64,000 nt of DNA from Leptolinea sp. HRD-7 (GTDB lineage Bacteria; Chloroflexota; Anaerolineae; Anaerolineales; Anaerolineaceae). A program made the position numbers and the translations under genes. Position 1 is the stretch's first letter, and every line of letters begins with the position of its first letter. The notes under the pieces were generated by a model. It searched no databases and was not told the DNA's origin. It saw only the letters and a list, made by a program, of their open reading frames with translations. Positions 34,436-44,896 of this stretch are shown one piece after another. The stretch lies in contig AP024710.1 of the NCBI GenBank assembly GCA_024363285.1, positions 1,954,001 through 2,018,000 on the forward strand. The letters run 5' to 3'.

Positions 34436-36712
34436 ATGAAAGTACTGGTCATTGGTTCGGGGGGTAGGGAGCATGCCATCGCGTGGAAGGTCAGCCAATC
34501 AACACGGCTGACGAAGTTATACATCGCCCCGGGCAATGCCGGTATGGCCGGGCTGGGTGAACTTGTCTCGTTGAGCGTGGAAGACGCAGACGGCATTACC
34601 CGGTTCGCGCTGCAGAACAAAATTGACCTGGTGGTCATCGGCCCGGAAGCCGCGCTGGCTGCCGGTGTGAGTGACGCGCTGCGGGCGAACGGTATTGCCG
34701 TGTTCGGCCCGTCACAGTATGGCGCGCAGATTGAATCATCCAAGAAATTTTCCAAGCAGTTTATGCAGAACCATGGCATTCCCACGGCGCAGTTTGCCGC
34801 GTTCAGTGATTATGACCGGGCTGTCGATTACCTGAAAACCATCCGCTTTCCGTTTGTAATCAAAGCTTCCGGACTGGCGGCTGGCAAGGGTGTGTTTCTG
34901 CCTGACTCGGTGGCCGAAGGGCTTGATGTCCTCCGCGCCATCATGTTGAACCACCAGTTCGGCACCGCGGGTGATGCTGTGGTCATCGAGGAACGCCTGG
35001 AAGGTGAGGAAGTCTCCCTGCTGGCGTTCAGTGACGGGACAACGGTTGTCCCCATGCCACCCGCGCAAGACCATAAACGGCTGCTGGATAATGACGAAGG
35101 CCCCAACACCGGAGGAATGGGCGCCTACGCCCCGGCACCGGTATTGCCGATGGACCAGATCGCCGATATGGCCAGGCTGACCATCCAGCCGGTGATCGAT
35201 GGACTGCGCGGCGAAGGTCACCCGTATGCGGGTGTGTTGTATGCCGGCCTGATGCTGACGGCGGATGGACCAAAGGTTCTGGAATATAACGCCCGTTTTG
35301 GCGACCCTGAAACCCAGGCGATCCTCCCGTTGCTGGAAACTGACATTTTGGATGTTTTTACCGCGTGTGTGAATGGAAAACTGGCGGATATTGACGTAAC
35401 ATGGGCGAAGAAATCTGCCGTGTGCGTGGCACTGGTCTCCGGCGGGTACCCGGAGCATTCCAATACCGGGCATCCCATCGAAGGGTTGGACAAAGTTATA
35501 GAGAACGGAGTGATCTTCCACGCGGGGTCAAAAATCGACGGCGGCCGCATAGTGAATGCCGGCGGACGCGTACTGGGCGTCACCTGCTGGGATAACGACC
35601 TGCGAGCGGCTATTCGTCTGGCGTATAAAGCGGTAACCGGTATTTCATTTGAAGGTATGCACTATCGCCATGATATCGGTCAAAAGGCGTTGAAACGGTT
35701 GGCTGAGCCTTCGGCTTACGCGGCGGCCGGGGTGGATATTGACGCCGGTAACCGGGCGGTTCAATTGATGAAGGAAAACGTCAAGGCAACCTACAACAGC
35801 CGTGTTTTGGCCGGTATCGGGTCCTTCGGCGGGTTGTATGATGCTTCAAATCTCGGCAGCCAGCCGGTGCTTGTGGCATCCACGGATGGCGTGGGCACAA
35901 AGGTGGAACTGGCAGCCCGGCTGGGGCGGTACAAAGGCGTAGGCATGGATATCGTCAATCATTGCATTGACGACATCCTGGTGCAGGGCGCGAAGCCGTT
36001 ATTCTTCCTGGATTATTTCGCCACGGCCAAGTTGTCGCCGGAAGTTGTCGCGGAGATCGTATCCGGGATGGCGGAAGCCTGCCGTGAATCCGGTTGTGTT
36101 TTACTGGGCGGTGAGACGGCCGAAATGCCTGGCGTGTACAACTCGGGCGCGTTTGACGTGGCCGGTACCATCGTAGGCATAGTGCAGCGGGCGGATATCT
36201 TACCCCGCCACACGGATATGAAAGCCGGTGACATTCTGGTGGGCTTTGCTTCCAGCGGGCCGCATACCAACGGGTATTCCCTTATTCGCAAGATCTGTGA
36301 AGGGCAAGACCTGCTTGCCTACCGCGAAGAATTGAAATCTTCCCTGGCTGACGCGCTGCTAATACCGCATCGGCCGTATTTGAACGTTGTTGAACCGATC
36401 CTGTCGCTGGTCAAAGGGCTGGCGCACATTACCGGCGGCGGATTTATTGAGAACGTTCCCCGAATGCTGCCGGAAGGGTTACAGGCCGTGGTGGATACGT
36501 CCAACTGGCCGGTGCCGCCCCTGTATACCTGGCTTCAGCGCGAAGGAGCCATTGACCGCCGCGAAATGTTCCGGGTGTTCAACATGGGAATCGGACTGGT
36601 GGCGGCTATCGCGCCGGAGGATTGGCCAAACGTGCAGAAATTAGTCAACGAACCGGTTTGGAAGATCGGTGAATTGCGCGGGGGAAATCGCGCGGAGGTG
36701 ATTCTAAAATGA
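34436..36712 (+). CDS. purD-purM: Bifunctional GAR synthetase-AIR synthetase (PurD-PurM fusion)
   Basis: A 758-residue fusion. Residues 1 to about 420 are PurD: VLVIGSGGREHAIAWK, FVIKASGLAAGKGVFLP, QDHKRLLDNDEGPNTGGMG and YNARFGDPETQ. After a short linker (about 422-430) PurM follows: GIGSFGGLYD, STDGVGTKVELA, GGETAEMPGVY, GFASSGPHTNGYSL and HITGGGFIENVPRML. The PurD part makes GAR; the PurM part closes FGAM to AIR. The same order is seen in yeast ADE5,7 and the first two domains of animal GART. purN overlaps its end by 4 bp. The reading frame is continuous. Confidence 0.95.
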   Translation: MKVLVIGSGGREHAIAWKVSQSTRLTKLYIAPGNAGMAGLGELVSLSVEDADGITRFALQNKIDLVVIGPEAALAAGVSDALRANGIAVFGPSQYGAQIESSKKFSKQFMQNHGIPTAQFAAFSDYDRAVDYLKTIRFPFVIKASGLAAGKGVFLPDSVAEGLDVLRAIMLNHQFGTAGDAVVIEERLEGEEVSLLAFSDGTTVVPMPPAQDHKRLLDNDEGPNTGGMGAYAPAPVLPMDQIADMARLTIQPVIDGLRGEGHPYAGVLYAGLMLTADGPKVLEYNARFGDPETQAILPLLETDILDVFTACVNGKLADIDVTWAKKSAVCVALVSGGYPEHSNTGHPIEGLDKVIENGVIFHAGSKIDGGRIVNAGGRVLGVTCWDNDLRAAIRLAYKAVTGISFEGMHYRHDIGQKALKRLAEPSAYAAAGVDIDAGNRAVQLMKENVKATYNSRVLAGIGSFGGLYDASNLGSQPVLVASTDGVGTKVELAARLGRYKGVGMDIVNHCIDDILVQGAKPLFFLDYFATAKLSPEVVAEIVSGMAEACRESGCVLLGGETAEMPGVYNSGAFDVAGTIVGIVQRADILPRHTDMKAGDILVGFASSGPHTNGYSLIRKICEGQDLLAYREELKSSLADALLIPHRPYLNVVEPILSLVKGLAHITGGGFIENVPRMLPEGLQAVVDTSNWPVPPLYTWLQREGAIDRREMFRVFNMGIGLVAAIAPEDWPNVQKLVNEPVWKIGELRGGNRAEVILK

Positions 36713-37314
36713 AACGGGCTTCTCTGGTGGTCTTAATATCTGGCAATGGATCGAATTTACAGGCGGTCCTGGATGCCAGCCGGAATGGAACATTGGATGC
36801 CGATGTGGTGGCTGTTGTATCCAACAAGGCAGGCGCCGTAGGTCTGGAGCGCGCGAAAAAAGCCGGCGTGCCGGCTATAGTCTTTCCCAAATCCAAAGAG
36901 GAAACCCGTGAAGTGTACGACGCGCGGCTGGCAGACCTGGTGGAAAGCTATCATCCGGACCTTATCGTACTGGCCGGTTGGATGCGGCTGTTGACCATGG
37001 CATTTATCGGCCGTTTCCCGAAGAAGATCATCAACCTGCACCCGGCTCTGCCCGGCACATTTGCCGGAGTGAATGCCATTGAACGTGCCTACGCGGCTTA
37101 TGAGAATTTTGAGATCTGTTCCACCGGTGTGATGGTGCATTACGTTCTTGACGAGAGCGTTGACCAGGGTCCGGTGATCGATCAACAGGTGGTTCCGATC
37201 GAACCGGAATACACCCTCCACGATCTTGAAGCAAAAATCCATGCCTGCGAGCATGAGCTTTTGGTCAAATCAATACAACAACTGGTTACACAAATGGAGG
37301 ATGGACATGCCTAA
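36709..37314 (+). CDS. purN: Phosphoribosylglycinamide formyltransferase
   Basis: A 201-residue folate-dependent GAR transformylase: LVVLISGNGSNLQAVLDA, LAGWMRLL, the catalytic segment NLHPALPGTFAG and STGVMVHYVLDESVDQGPVI. The start overlaps the end of the purD-purM fusion (ATGA), so the three GART activities are encoded as two overlapping frames. A ribosome-binding site for purH lies within its last codons. Confidence 0.95.
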   Translation: MKRASLVVLISGNGSNLQAVLDASRNGTLDADVVAVVSNKAGAVGLERAKKAGVPAIVFPKSKEETREVYDARLADLVESYHPDLIVLAGWMRLLTMAFIGRFPKKIINLHPALPGTFAGVNAIERAYAAYENFEICSTGVMVHYVLDESVDQGPVIDQQVVPIEPEYTLHDLEAKIHACEHELLVKSIQQLVTQMEDGHA

Positions 37315-38806
37315 AGCGTTACTTTCGGTGTACGACAAAACAGGGCTTATTGACCTGGCCCGCGGACTGACGGACCTGGGCTGGGAATTACTGGCTTCGG
37401 GCGGCACGGCTAAACTGATCCAGCAGAACGGGTTGAAGGTCACAGAAGTGGCGGACTACACCGGCTCCCCCGAGATCCTTGGCGGGCGCGTGAAGACACT
37501 GCACCCCGCGATCCACGGCGGCTTGCTGGCCCGCAACACACCGGAAGACCAGGCTCAACTGCAATCCCTGGGTTGGGAATTCATTGACCTGGTGGCCGTC
37601 AACCTCTATCCGTTTGAAGCCACTGTGGCAAAGGAAGGCGTCACCCTCGCGGAAGCCATCGAGCAGATCGACATCGGCGGCGTGGCGCTCATCCGTGCCG
37701 CGGCCAAGAACCATGATCGTGTCACCCTGCTGTGCGATCCGGCGGATTACGCGTCAGTGTTGCTCGGACTGCAAAACAAGACCCTGGATCTGGACGCGCG
37801 CCGGGCGCTCGCTCTTAAAGGCTTCCGCCTGACCTCGCATTACGACCGCGCCATCAGCCGCTACCTTGACGGCGGCGAAGGCGAAACCCTGGAACTTTAT
37901 CCGGTTCAACCTTTACGGTATGGGGAAAACCCCCACCAGTCCGCTGTCTTGCTCGGATTTAAACCCGGAGAGACTCCTTTGGGCGGAAAAGTGTTGCAGG
38001 GCAAGGAACTCTCCTATAACAATTTGCTTGACCTCGACGCCGCCTGGCGCGCGGTGGTCAGCTACAAGAAGACCAGTATCGTCATCGTCAAGCATCTGAC
38101 ACCCTGCGGCGTGGCTTCCAATGACGATCAGGCGGAAGCCTATAAAGCCGCCTATCAATGTGACACAGTTTCGGCGTATGGCGGTATCATTGCCGCCAAC
38201 CGTCCCATCACCGCCGCGACGGCTGAAGCCATCAAAGACCTGTTTGTCGAATGCATCATCGCCCCCGGGTATGAACCGGAAGCACTTGAGATCTTCGCGA
38301 AAAAGAAGAATGCACGGCTGGTCGAAATGCCGGATCTCGAGGTTGAGCCGAAGGTGGAATACCGTTCTGTGGTGCGAGGATTGCTGCGTCAGCAGGTTGA
38401 TATGGGCGATCCCGACCAGAACGGTTGGAAGGTGGTAACAGTGAAACAACCCACGGCAGAGGAAATGACCGCCATGAAATTTGCCTGGATTGCCTGCCAG
38501 TATGTGAAATCAAACTCGATCGTGTTCGCCAAAGGTGAGACGACTGTGGGTATTGGCGGCGGGCAGCCCAATCGGGTTGACTGTGTGCGCATCGCCGCGG
38601 GGCACGCCGGAGAAAAGGCAAAAGGTGCCGTGATGGCTTCGGATGCATTTTTCCCCTATCCCGATTCCGTTGAAGAGGCGGCGAAGGCAGGCATTACCGC
38701 CATTGTGCAACCCGGCGGTTCCATCCGCGACCAGGAATCGATCGACCTGTGCAACAAACTTGGACTAAGCATGGTGGTCACCGGTTACCGCCATTTCAGA
38801 CACTAA
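37307..38806 (+). CDS. purH: Bifunctional AICAR formyltransferase/IMP cyclohydrolase
   Basis: A 499-residue enzyme for the last two steps to IMP. The N-terminal cyclohydrolase shows [24 protein letters not shown] and [14 protein letters not shown]. The transformylase half has [11 protein letters not shown], the KH catalytic pair in [11 protein letters not shown], and KSNSIVFAK followed by [11 protein letters not shown]. The usual Asn of KHxNPCG is Thr here. ATG 37307 is preferred, with TGGAGG 6 bp before it; it overlaps purN by 8 bp. Confidence 0.94.
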   Translation: MPKALLSVYDKTGLIDLARGLTDLGWELLASGGTAKLIQQNGLKVTEVADYTGSPEILGGRVKTLHPAIHGGLLARNTPEDQAQLQSLGWEFIDLVAVNLYPFEATVAKEGVTLAEAIEQIDIGGVALIRAAAKNHDRVTLLCDPADYASVLLGLQNKTLDLDARRALALKGFRLTSHYDRAISRYLDGGEGETLELYPVQPLRYGENPHQSAVLLGFKPGETPLGGKVLQGKELSYNNLLDLDAAWRAVVSYKKTSIVIVKHLTPCGVASNDDQAEAYKAAYQCDTVSAYGGIIAANRPITAATAEAIKDLFVECIIAPGYEPEALEIFAKKKNARLVEMPDLEVEPKVEYRSVVRGLLRQQVDMGDPDQNGWKVVTVKQPTAEEMTAMKFAWIACQYVKSNSIVFAKGETTVGIGGGQPNRVDCVRIAAGHAGEKAKGAVMASDAFFPYPDSVEEAAKAGITAIVQPGGSIRDQESIDLCNKLGLSMVVTGYRHFRH

Positions 38807-38825
38807 AAACCATCTGGAAGGAAGT

Positions 38826-40301
38826 ATGACGAAAAAATCTGTTTTTGATCAATCCGAAAGCCTGACATTCGATGATGTACTGATTGAACCCGGTTACAGC
38901 GATGTACTGCCCTCCGAAGTGGATGTGCATGCCCCGCTGACCCGCGATATCCAGTTGAATATCCCCATCCTTTCCGCTGCCATGGATACTGTTACCGAAT
39001 CTCGGCTGGCTATTGCCCTGGCGCGTGAAGGCGGCATAGGCATTATGCACCGCAACATGTCGCCCGCCGAACAGGCACTTGAGGTGGAGAAGGTCAAACG
39101 GTCTGAATCCGGCATGATCATGGATCCCATCACCCTGCCGCCTACCGCCACCCTGGCGGAAGCGGAAGAGATCATGGCACGCTTCCATATCAGCGGTGTT
39201 CCCGTGGTTGACCTGGCGACCAACCGGCTGGTGGGTATTTTGACCAATCGTGACACGCGTTTTACCGAACCGGAGGATATGTACCGCCCGGTGACGGAAT
39301 TTATGACATCAGAGAATCTGGTGGTGGCGAAGATCGACACCTCGCTGGATCAGGCCAAAGAGATCTTAAAACAGCATCGTATCGAAAAACTTCCTCTTGT
39401 CGATGAGGATGGTCACCTGAAAGGGTTGATCACGGTCAAAGATATTCAGAAACGCATGCAATTCCCCAACGCGGCCAAGGATGGCCACGGCCGTTTGTTG
39501 GTGGGTGCGGCTGTGGGTGTGGGCGCTGACCTTGAAGAACGTGTCGAGCGATTGATGGAAAAGGGTGTTGACGTGGTGGTGATCGATACCGCCCACGGGC
39601 ATACCGCCGGCGTGATCAAAGCCATCAAACGCATCAAGGCTGTGCAAAAGAATTTGCCCGTTATCGCCGGCAATGTAGTGACGGAAGACGGCACCGAAGC
39701 GTTGATCGATGCCGGCGCGGATGCTATAAAGGTAGGTGTTGGCGCGGGTTCTATTTGCACCACGCGCATTATCTCGGGTACCGGCATGCCGCAGTTGACG
39801 GCGGTCTACCGCTGCGCCAGGGTTGCCCGCCCGAAGAACATCCCTGTGATCGCCGATGGCGGTATCAAGTACAGTGGCGATATCGTCAAGGCGATTGTGG
39901 CCGGGGCGAACACCGTCATGCTGGGGAGCCTGTTAGCCGGTTTGCAGGAAGCGCCGGGTGAAGAGATCCTGTATGGAGGCCGCCAGTTTAAGTCATACCG
40001 AGGTATGGGTTCCATGGGCGCCCTGCAGGGGTATGGCAAAGACCGCTACGGGTCACAGGGAGGCAAGCTCGTCCCCGAGGGTGTGGAGGGCATGGTGCCG
40101 TTCAAAGGCCCGTTGAATGAGTTCATCTACCAACTGGTAGGAGGCTTACGCTCAGGCATGGGTTATGCCGGCGCGGCTGACCTGGAGCAGTTGTATAAAA
40201 AGACCAACCTGGTGCGCATCACCGGAGCCGGGTTGATCGAAAGTCACCCTCACGACATCACCATCACCCGGGAAGCCCCGAATTATCAGCGCGGGGAATA
40301 A
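38826..40301 (+). CDS. guaB: Inosine-5'-monophosphate dehydrogenase
   Basis: A 491-residue IMPDH, taking IMP to XMP on the guanine branch. N-terminal [15 protein letters not shown] is followed by a CBS pair (about residues 95-210), the loop [20 protein letters not shown] with the catalytic Cys, and the GSMGAL and [11 protein letters not shown] segments. AAGGAAGT precedes the ATG, 20 bp after purH. It closes the operon; a palindromic hairpin follows. Confidence 0.96.
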   Translation: MTKKSVFDQSESLTFDDVLIEPGYSDVLPSEVDVHAPLTRDIQLNIPILSAAMDTVTESRLAIALAREGGIGIMHRNMSPAEQALEVEKVKRSESGMIMDPITLPPTATLAEAEEIMARFHISGVPVVDLATNRLVGILTNRDTRFTEPEDMYRPVTEFMTSENLVVAKIDTSLDQAKEILKQHRIEKLPLVDEDGHLKGLITVKDIQKRMQFPNAAKDGHGRLLVGAAVGVGADLEERVERLMEKGVDVVVIDTAHGHTAGVIKAIKRIKAVQKNLPVIAGNVVTEDGTEALIDAGADAIKVGVGAGSICTTRIISGTGMPQLTAVYRCARVARPKNIPVIADGGIKYSGDIVKAIVAGANTVMLGSLLAGLQEAPGEEILYGGRQFKSYRGMGSMGALQGYGKDRYGSQGGKLVPEGVEGMVPFKGPLNEFIYQLVGGLRSGMGYAGAADLEQLYKKTNLVRITGAGLIESHPHDITITREAPNYQRGE

Positions 40302-40340
40302 AATCTTTCGGATTCAGACAAGTAAATAATTGACATACAA

Positions 40341-40368
40341 CGTAGGTTGGGTCATGACCCAACCTACG
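40341..40368 (+). repeat. Palindromic hairpin repeat, copy 1 (possible terminator)
   Basis: A perfect 28-bp palindrome between guaB and the convergent flavoprotein gene. Its 22-bp core AGGTTGGGTCATGACCCAAC-CT recurs at 42454-42475. No strong T-run follows on the plus strand, so it may be a dispersed palindrome that also ends transcription. Confidence 0.7.
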
Positions 40369-40399
40369 CGTTTGTTGCCATGTATTCAAATAGGCGGAT

Positions 40400-41787
40400 T
40401 TACACCCCGGTCTTTTCCACCACACGCTGCAACGGTTTGACCATTTCCTCTTTCATGCGCTCGTCAAACTTCGCGCGGATCGCCGGTATGTTGACCAGCG
40501 GCGCGCCGAACGTGTTCAGCATCATGACCCCGAAATCGTTCTGAGGGAACGTCTTATAGTAACCGAGGCGTTTGTAGGCTTTATGGTCGGCCATAAACAC
40601 GGTTCGCAGACGCCCGTAGATATCATCGCGGAATATCTTCATACCGGCAATACCGAGGAAGGTTTCTGGTTTCAAATACCCGGTGAGCAATGCTTCCAGC
40701 GCGTCACCGGTTTTTTGATCGATCAACACGTCGATATCGGCGGAGGTACCGGATTCATCGCTGATATAGCCCAGGTAATTCGCGCCCTGGAATTCAAAGA
40801 ACGCCGACATGATCTCCTGCAGGTTCGGTATCTGACCGATCGGGCCTGAAACTAATAGGAAAGCCTGCTTTTTCTGCAATACCGGTGTATGTGAATTGAA
40901 GAAAATTCGGTCAAAGAACGTCTTCCAGCGGGCGGAAAGCTGGCGGTCAACAATGCTGCGGCATATACCAGGATATCGGCCGTCATCACCGTGTTCCGGT
41001 AGAAATCAATGTAATCATCTTTTCCTTCATAGAAACAACGATTGGAAGAACCACATATCAGGCATCCAAGGCAGTCACCTTTGATATTGAGTTCGTTGAT
41101 GTTGACAACGGTCGCATTTCCACCGAAACGTTCTTTCACACGGTTGACCATGCGAGCCAGGTTGCTTTCGGGGTCTTTCGAATCATGCAGTATGACGATC
41201 TTACGTCCGTTTGTTTGCAAGGCTGACGCCGGATTTCCGGGTTTATACGTGAAATCCCGTTTTTGAAGGGGAGGGTAAAGTTTTTGAACAGTGATGTTAT
41301 TCTTCACAGCCGAAAACAGACGCTGCCCGAAGAGCGTCAATTGCCGGCGGTACTCTTCTTTGTGCAGGTCATTCATATCGGCTGAGAAGAAATCCACATA
41401 TTTCATGTTCAGGTCATCACAAACGGCATGCATATAATTATGGGCGGTGTGGTCATAGAAATGGATGGATGTGGAGAGGGTGGCGGTGTATTTTCCGGCA
41501 AAAGCATCCTGTACACCGCGCTCGGTGATCAATTCGATAAAGCGTTTGTAATTTCCATGCACACTCAAGACATACAGGGGAAAAGCCCACAGGACGATAT
41601 CTGACTGGCGAACCCGGTCAATTACCCTGTTGAAAGCGGTAAGATCATTTTCCAGATGCTTGATCTGCAATGCGATATTCTCATAGGTGAATGTATGCTG
41701 CGGGTTGACTTTTTCCAAATAGCGCGCGTATTGCAAGGTGACGCTGACTTCACCCTTGGGACTGCCATTCAATACAATAATTTTCAT
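40400..41787 (-). pseudogene. Double-flavodoxin NAD(P)H-dependent oxidoreductase, frameshifted
   Basis: A single gene of about 460 codons is split by a one-base loss near 40950. The first frame (from ATG 41787) starts KIIVLNGSPKGEVSVTLQY, a flavodoxin FMN loop; a second flavodoxin-like unit begins at NGRKIVILHDSKDPESNL and carries CLGCLICGSSNRCFYEGKD. After DILVYAAAL the frame breaks; in the next frame the expected VDRQLSARWKTFFDRIFF follows, joining to QKKQAFLLVSGPIGQIPN. It is a recent pseudogene or a sequencing error. PadR-type operators lie upstream of it and its regulator. Confidence 0.8.
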
Positions 41788-41810
41788 GTTTACTCCTTGT
41801 CAATGTTTAC

Positions 41811-41826
41811 ATGTCAGAATTGACAT
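41811..41826. promoter_or_regulatory. PadR-type operator upstream of the flavoprotein gene
   Basis: ATGTCAGAATTGACAT matches the PadR box ATGT-N8-ACAT. It lies 24 bp upstream of the flavoprotein start and 22 bp after the padR-like stop. Confidence 0.7.
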
Positions 41827-41847
41827 AAAAACGTAAAAAAAGAGACA

Positions 41848-42396
41848 CTACAGGCTTTTTACAACCTCAATAGCTTTTTCCAGCCACTCCTGGTACATTT
41901 TCTCGTACATTCTGCCCATTTCGAGGGTCAAATTCCAGTACTTTTGTTGATCAGCTAAATTTCCGGTCTTAGGGTGACCATAGTGGTAGATCGAGTTTTG
42001 CATCTTTTCGTAAATACTGGCGGTTGATTTATGAAGTTTCTGCTGAATGGCCAGTTCTTCCAATACTTTTTGTGGATCACGCTTGCCGGAGAAGAACATT
42101 CGCACCAGGAAATCTTCCTTGAGCGGTGGAATCTCTTCCATCGGGGTATCCAGCCATTGAGTGAGTTCTTTTTTTCCGGCTTCCGTGAGGGTATATACAC
42201 GGCGCCGAAGGGCGTTTTCTTCACTGGCAAATTCGGAGGTGACCAGACCGTCTTTTTCCATCTGGCGCAGAGTGGTATAGATCTGGCTGTGGTGGGCGTG
42301 CCAGAAGTGCCCGGTCGAATTGTCGATGGTCTGTTTCAGTTCGTAACCGGTCATCGGTCCGTAATCCAGAAAACCCAGAAGGATGGATTTCAGCAT
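41848..42396 (-). CDS. PadR family transcriptional regulator
   Basis: A 182-residue PadR protein of the longer (Vir-like C-terminal) type. The winged helix is at the N-terminus: ILLGFLDYGPMTGYELKQTID, GHFWHAHHSQIYTTLRQMEKDGLV and RRRVYTLTEAGKKEL. The C-terminal half is helical (about 90-180) and would form the dimer. It is probably autoregulated through the operator at 42411 and controls the flavoprotein gene just downstream. PadR proteins often respond to phenolics, quinones or drugs; the effector here is unknown. Confidence 0.9.
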   Translation of the reverse strand: MLKSILLGFLDYGPMTGYELKQTIDNSTGHFWHAHHSQIYTTLRQMEKDGLVTSEFASEENALRRRVYTLTEAGKKELTQWLDTPMEEIPPLKEDFLVRMFFSGKRDPQKVLEELAIQQKLHKSTASIYEKMQNSIYHYGHPKTGNLADQQKYWNLTLEMGRMYEKMYQEWLEKAIEVVKSL

Positions 42397-42410
42397 GTTA
42401 CGAGTATACT

Positions 42411-42426
42411 ATGTCAATATTGACAT
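42411..42426. promoter_or_regulatory. PadR-type operator upstream of the padR-like gene
   Basis: A perfect palindrome ATGTCAATATTGACAT (ATGT-N8-ACAT) lies 14 bp upstream of the regulator's ATG, followed by a further half site TGTCAATA. It fits autoregulation. Confidence 0.75.
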
Positions 42427-42453
42427 GTCAATAGTTTATTTTTAATAAAAAGC

Positions 42454-42475
42454 AGGTTGGGTCATGACCCAACCT
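42454..42475 (-). repeat. Palindromic hairpin repeat, copy 2
   Basis: The same 22-bp palindromic core as at 40341-40368, this time 30 bp after the stop of the ABC permease gene on the minus strand. Flanking bases differ (GCAGG...CCTAC), so only the core is shared. Confidence 0.7.
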
Positions 42476-42505
42476 ACTACAAGAAAATTTTATACTTGAT
42501 TTATT

Positions 42506-44896
42506 CTATTCGTACGCCAGCGTTTCCCGAATAGGGATATTGGATGCGTGTGACGCCGGGGCAAGGCTGGAAATGGATGCGAGAATGAGAATACCGAATA
42601 ACCATACCAGTGATCCCGTCCAGGAAAATACAGCATCCAACGGGCTCTGGAAGATCGATATACCCACACCGTAATCCAGCAGGTAAGTAAATGGTATCGA
42701 TAAGACCACACCGATAATCCAACTCAGCAAGCCGATAACTATACCTTCCATAACAACGATCAACCGGATGTTCCAGTTGGATGCCCCGATGGCGCGCATC
42801 ACCCCGATCTCGCGGGTGCGCTCCAACACATTCAGGTTCATGGTGTTGGAAAGACCCAGTCCGCCCACAACAGCGATCAGCACCGCCATGATCAACATAC
42901 AGTAGGCCAGAACGTCAGTGGTGCTCTTTTGCTGTGAAAACCACTCCGACGCGGTTTGAACATAGGAAACACCGATCTTGCGTCGTTTCAATTCCTTTTG
43001 AAGAGCTTCAGAAATTGTGGATTGTGTTAATCCATCGTGTTCATAGGTAATGGCCCGTATTTCGAACACCCGGTTCGGCATTCCCGTTTCGTTGGCCAGG
43101 TAACTGTAATTGGTGTAAATCAATGGCGGGTCAACATTTCCCGGCATTCGGTAAAAACCGATGATCTGCCAGTTTGTCCATTTTTCGTTGATCTTGATCT
43201 TTACCCAGTCATTCACTTTCAGGTCAGGGCGGATCTTCAACAAGTGGTTACCAATAACAATGGCGTTGCGGTCTTCAGGGGTAAGCCAGCGGCCAGAAAC
43301 CATCATGGGTTTGATCAACGTTGAATCCGAAGGCGGCGCAACAAATACTATTGTATCTTCCTTTTTCCCATCCGGTTTTTGCAGCTTACCTTCGGCAGTT
43401 AACCAGCCTTCCACTCCCTGAATTCCGGGCACAGTTTTTACGACGTTGGAAACCATTTTGAATGGATAGGAGTGATCCAGTACAACATTAATATCTGAAA
43501 GATAATACCCCTGAATATCCACCATAACTTTGTCGAAACTGGACCACAGATTGAACACAGCGATAAAGATGGCGCCTGCCAGTACCAGTGTGAAGAAGGT
43601 CAGTGATGTGCGGGCTTTTTTGCGGAAGGCGTTTCGCAGGGACAACAGGATAGGCCGTGGAACGAATTCGGCTTTGGATTCCATGCCGTTTTTGGGTTTT
43701 AAACCGGTGCTCATACCGAAATCACTCAGGGCTTCGCGTACCGGTTTACGCAGGCTGTTGAGCACCGGAATCCCGGCTGCCAGAAGGGGAACCAGAAATG
43801 AGATGAGCCCTTGCTGGAAGACGATATCTGGGAACAGAGTGGTGGGAGATACGTCGTAATTCAGCATATTCCCCATAAAACTGTTCATGACAGCCGCGCT
43901 CCAGGCGGAGAGAGGGACGGATATCACAAATGCCAGCAGTCCGAACCCCATTAATAGCACCATGTACATCGGGAGGATCTGTTCCATTCCAGCTCCGATG
44001 GCTTTCATCACGCCGATCTGTTTGGTCTGCTGCATCATCAACGCGACAATGGTATTGACAATCAGGAAACCGCTCAAAATGACCGTCAGCCAGCCGAAAA
44101 AGCTCAAGATGAAGATGACGCCCTGAGTGATCTGCCAGGCAAAATGATGCCCCGGATCATACATAGAAACGCCGTAGTTGGTAAGACCGGCACGTTCAAA
44201 CCGGTCGGTGATCTTTTTAATCACATTGCTCACATGGTTACGGTCTGTGGGATTTTCTGCCACACTGACCAGAATGCGGTTGTACCCGTCATCCGCGCCC
44301 AGCCATTTTCCAGTCTCGCGGTTGACATAACCGGTCACAACGCCAGACATCGCGTAGGGAAACGTGGTGGCATTATGCACATAACCCGAGAATGTAAGCT
44401 CCCTTTTTTCACCATTGGGGAGTTCCACTTTTATTATGTCACCCGGTTTCATGCCCAGGCTTTCCGCGGAGCGGTCAAACACCACGCTGTGATGTTTCAA
44501 GGGTGGCATTTCTTCGCCGGTTTGCACCGGTTTTGGGACATCCAGACGTTTCTTTTCAAAGGAATCAATGGCATAGAAATCTATGTTGGTCGTTGTGCCA
44601 GACGGTGTAACCCATTTAGCGATCAATTCATTCACACCTTCCGCATCGCCCACCCCGGGCACGTTGCGGATACTGCGCACCCAGTCTTCATCCAATGGAT
44701 ACGCGGAGAGCTGGGCCTCCGAAGGGTTGGATGAATTGTAGTCATTGTCCATATCCTGGTTCATCATTCGGCCCATATTATTAACCAGACCGACTGAAAA
44801 AACCCCCACGAGGATGGTGGAGACCATCAATAACGTGCGGGTTTTGTTGCTCCAGAAATCAGCCCAAACTTTACGCCAGCGGGTATACAGTACCAT
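42506..44896 (-). CDS. ABC transporter permease, FtsX/MacB type
   Basis: A 796-residue permease with two FtsX-like units. Each has one N-terminal helix, a large periplasmic-side domain (about 45-250 and 460-650) and three more helices; the core segments are QQTKQIGVMKAIGAG and ERTREIGVMRAIGASN. It overlaps no gene but starts one base after the stop of its ATPase gene, so the two form an export pair. Substrates of the family include lipoproteins, antimicrobial peptides and macrolides; none is indicated here. Confidence 0.85.
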   Translation of the reverse strand: MVLYTRWRKVWADFWSNKTRTLLMVSTILVGVFSVGLVNNMGRMMNQDMDNDYNSSNPSEAQLSAYPLDEDWVRSIRNVPGVGDAEGVNELIAKWVTPSGTTTNIDFYAIDSFEKKRLDVPKPVQTGEEMPPLKHHSVVFDRSAESLGMKPGDIIKVELPNGEKRELTFSGYVHNATTFPYAMSGVVTGYVNRETGKWLGADDGYNRILVSVAENPTDRNHVSNVIKKITDRFERAGLTNYGVSMYDPGHHFAWQITQGVIFILSFFGWLTVILSGFLIVNTIVALMMQQTKQIGVMKAIGAGMEQILPMYMVLLMGFGLLAFVISVPLSAWSAAVMNSFMGNMLNYDVSPTTLFPDIVFQQGLISFLVPLLAAGIPVLNSLRKPVREALSDFGMSTGLKPKNGMESKAEFVPRPILLSLRNAFRKKARTSLTFFTLVLAGAIFIAVFNLWSSFDKVMVDIQGYYLSDINVVLDHSYPFKMVSNVVKTVPGIQGVEGWLTAEGKLQKPDGKKEDTIVFVAPPSDSTLIKPMMVSGRWLTPEDRNAIVIGNHLLKIRPDLKVNDWVKIKINEKWTNWQIIGFYRMPGNVDPPLIYTNYSYLANETGMPNRVFEIRAITYEHDGLTQSTISEALQKELKRRKIGVSYVQTASEWFSQQKSTTDVLAYCMLIMAVLIAVVGGLGLSNTMNLNVLERTREIGVMRAIGASNWNIRLIVVMEGIVIGLLSWIIGVVLSIPFTYLLDYGVGISIFQSPLDAVFSWTGSLVWLFGILILASISSLAPASHASNIPIRETLAYE

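Noticed and set aside
40341..40368. Palindrome as a phage or integron attachment site
   Set aside because: No integrase, no tRNA and a second copy at another gene end; a hairpin repeat explains it better.
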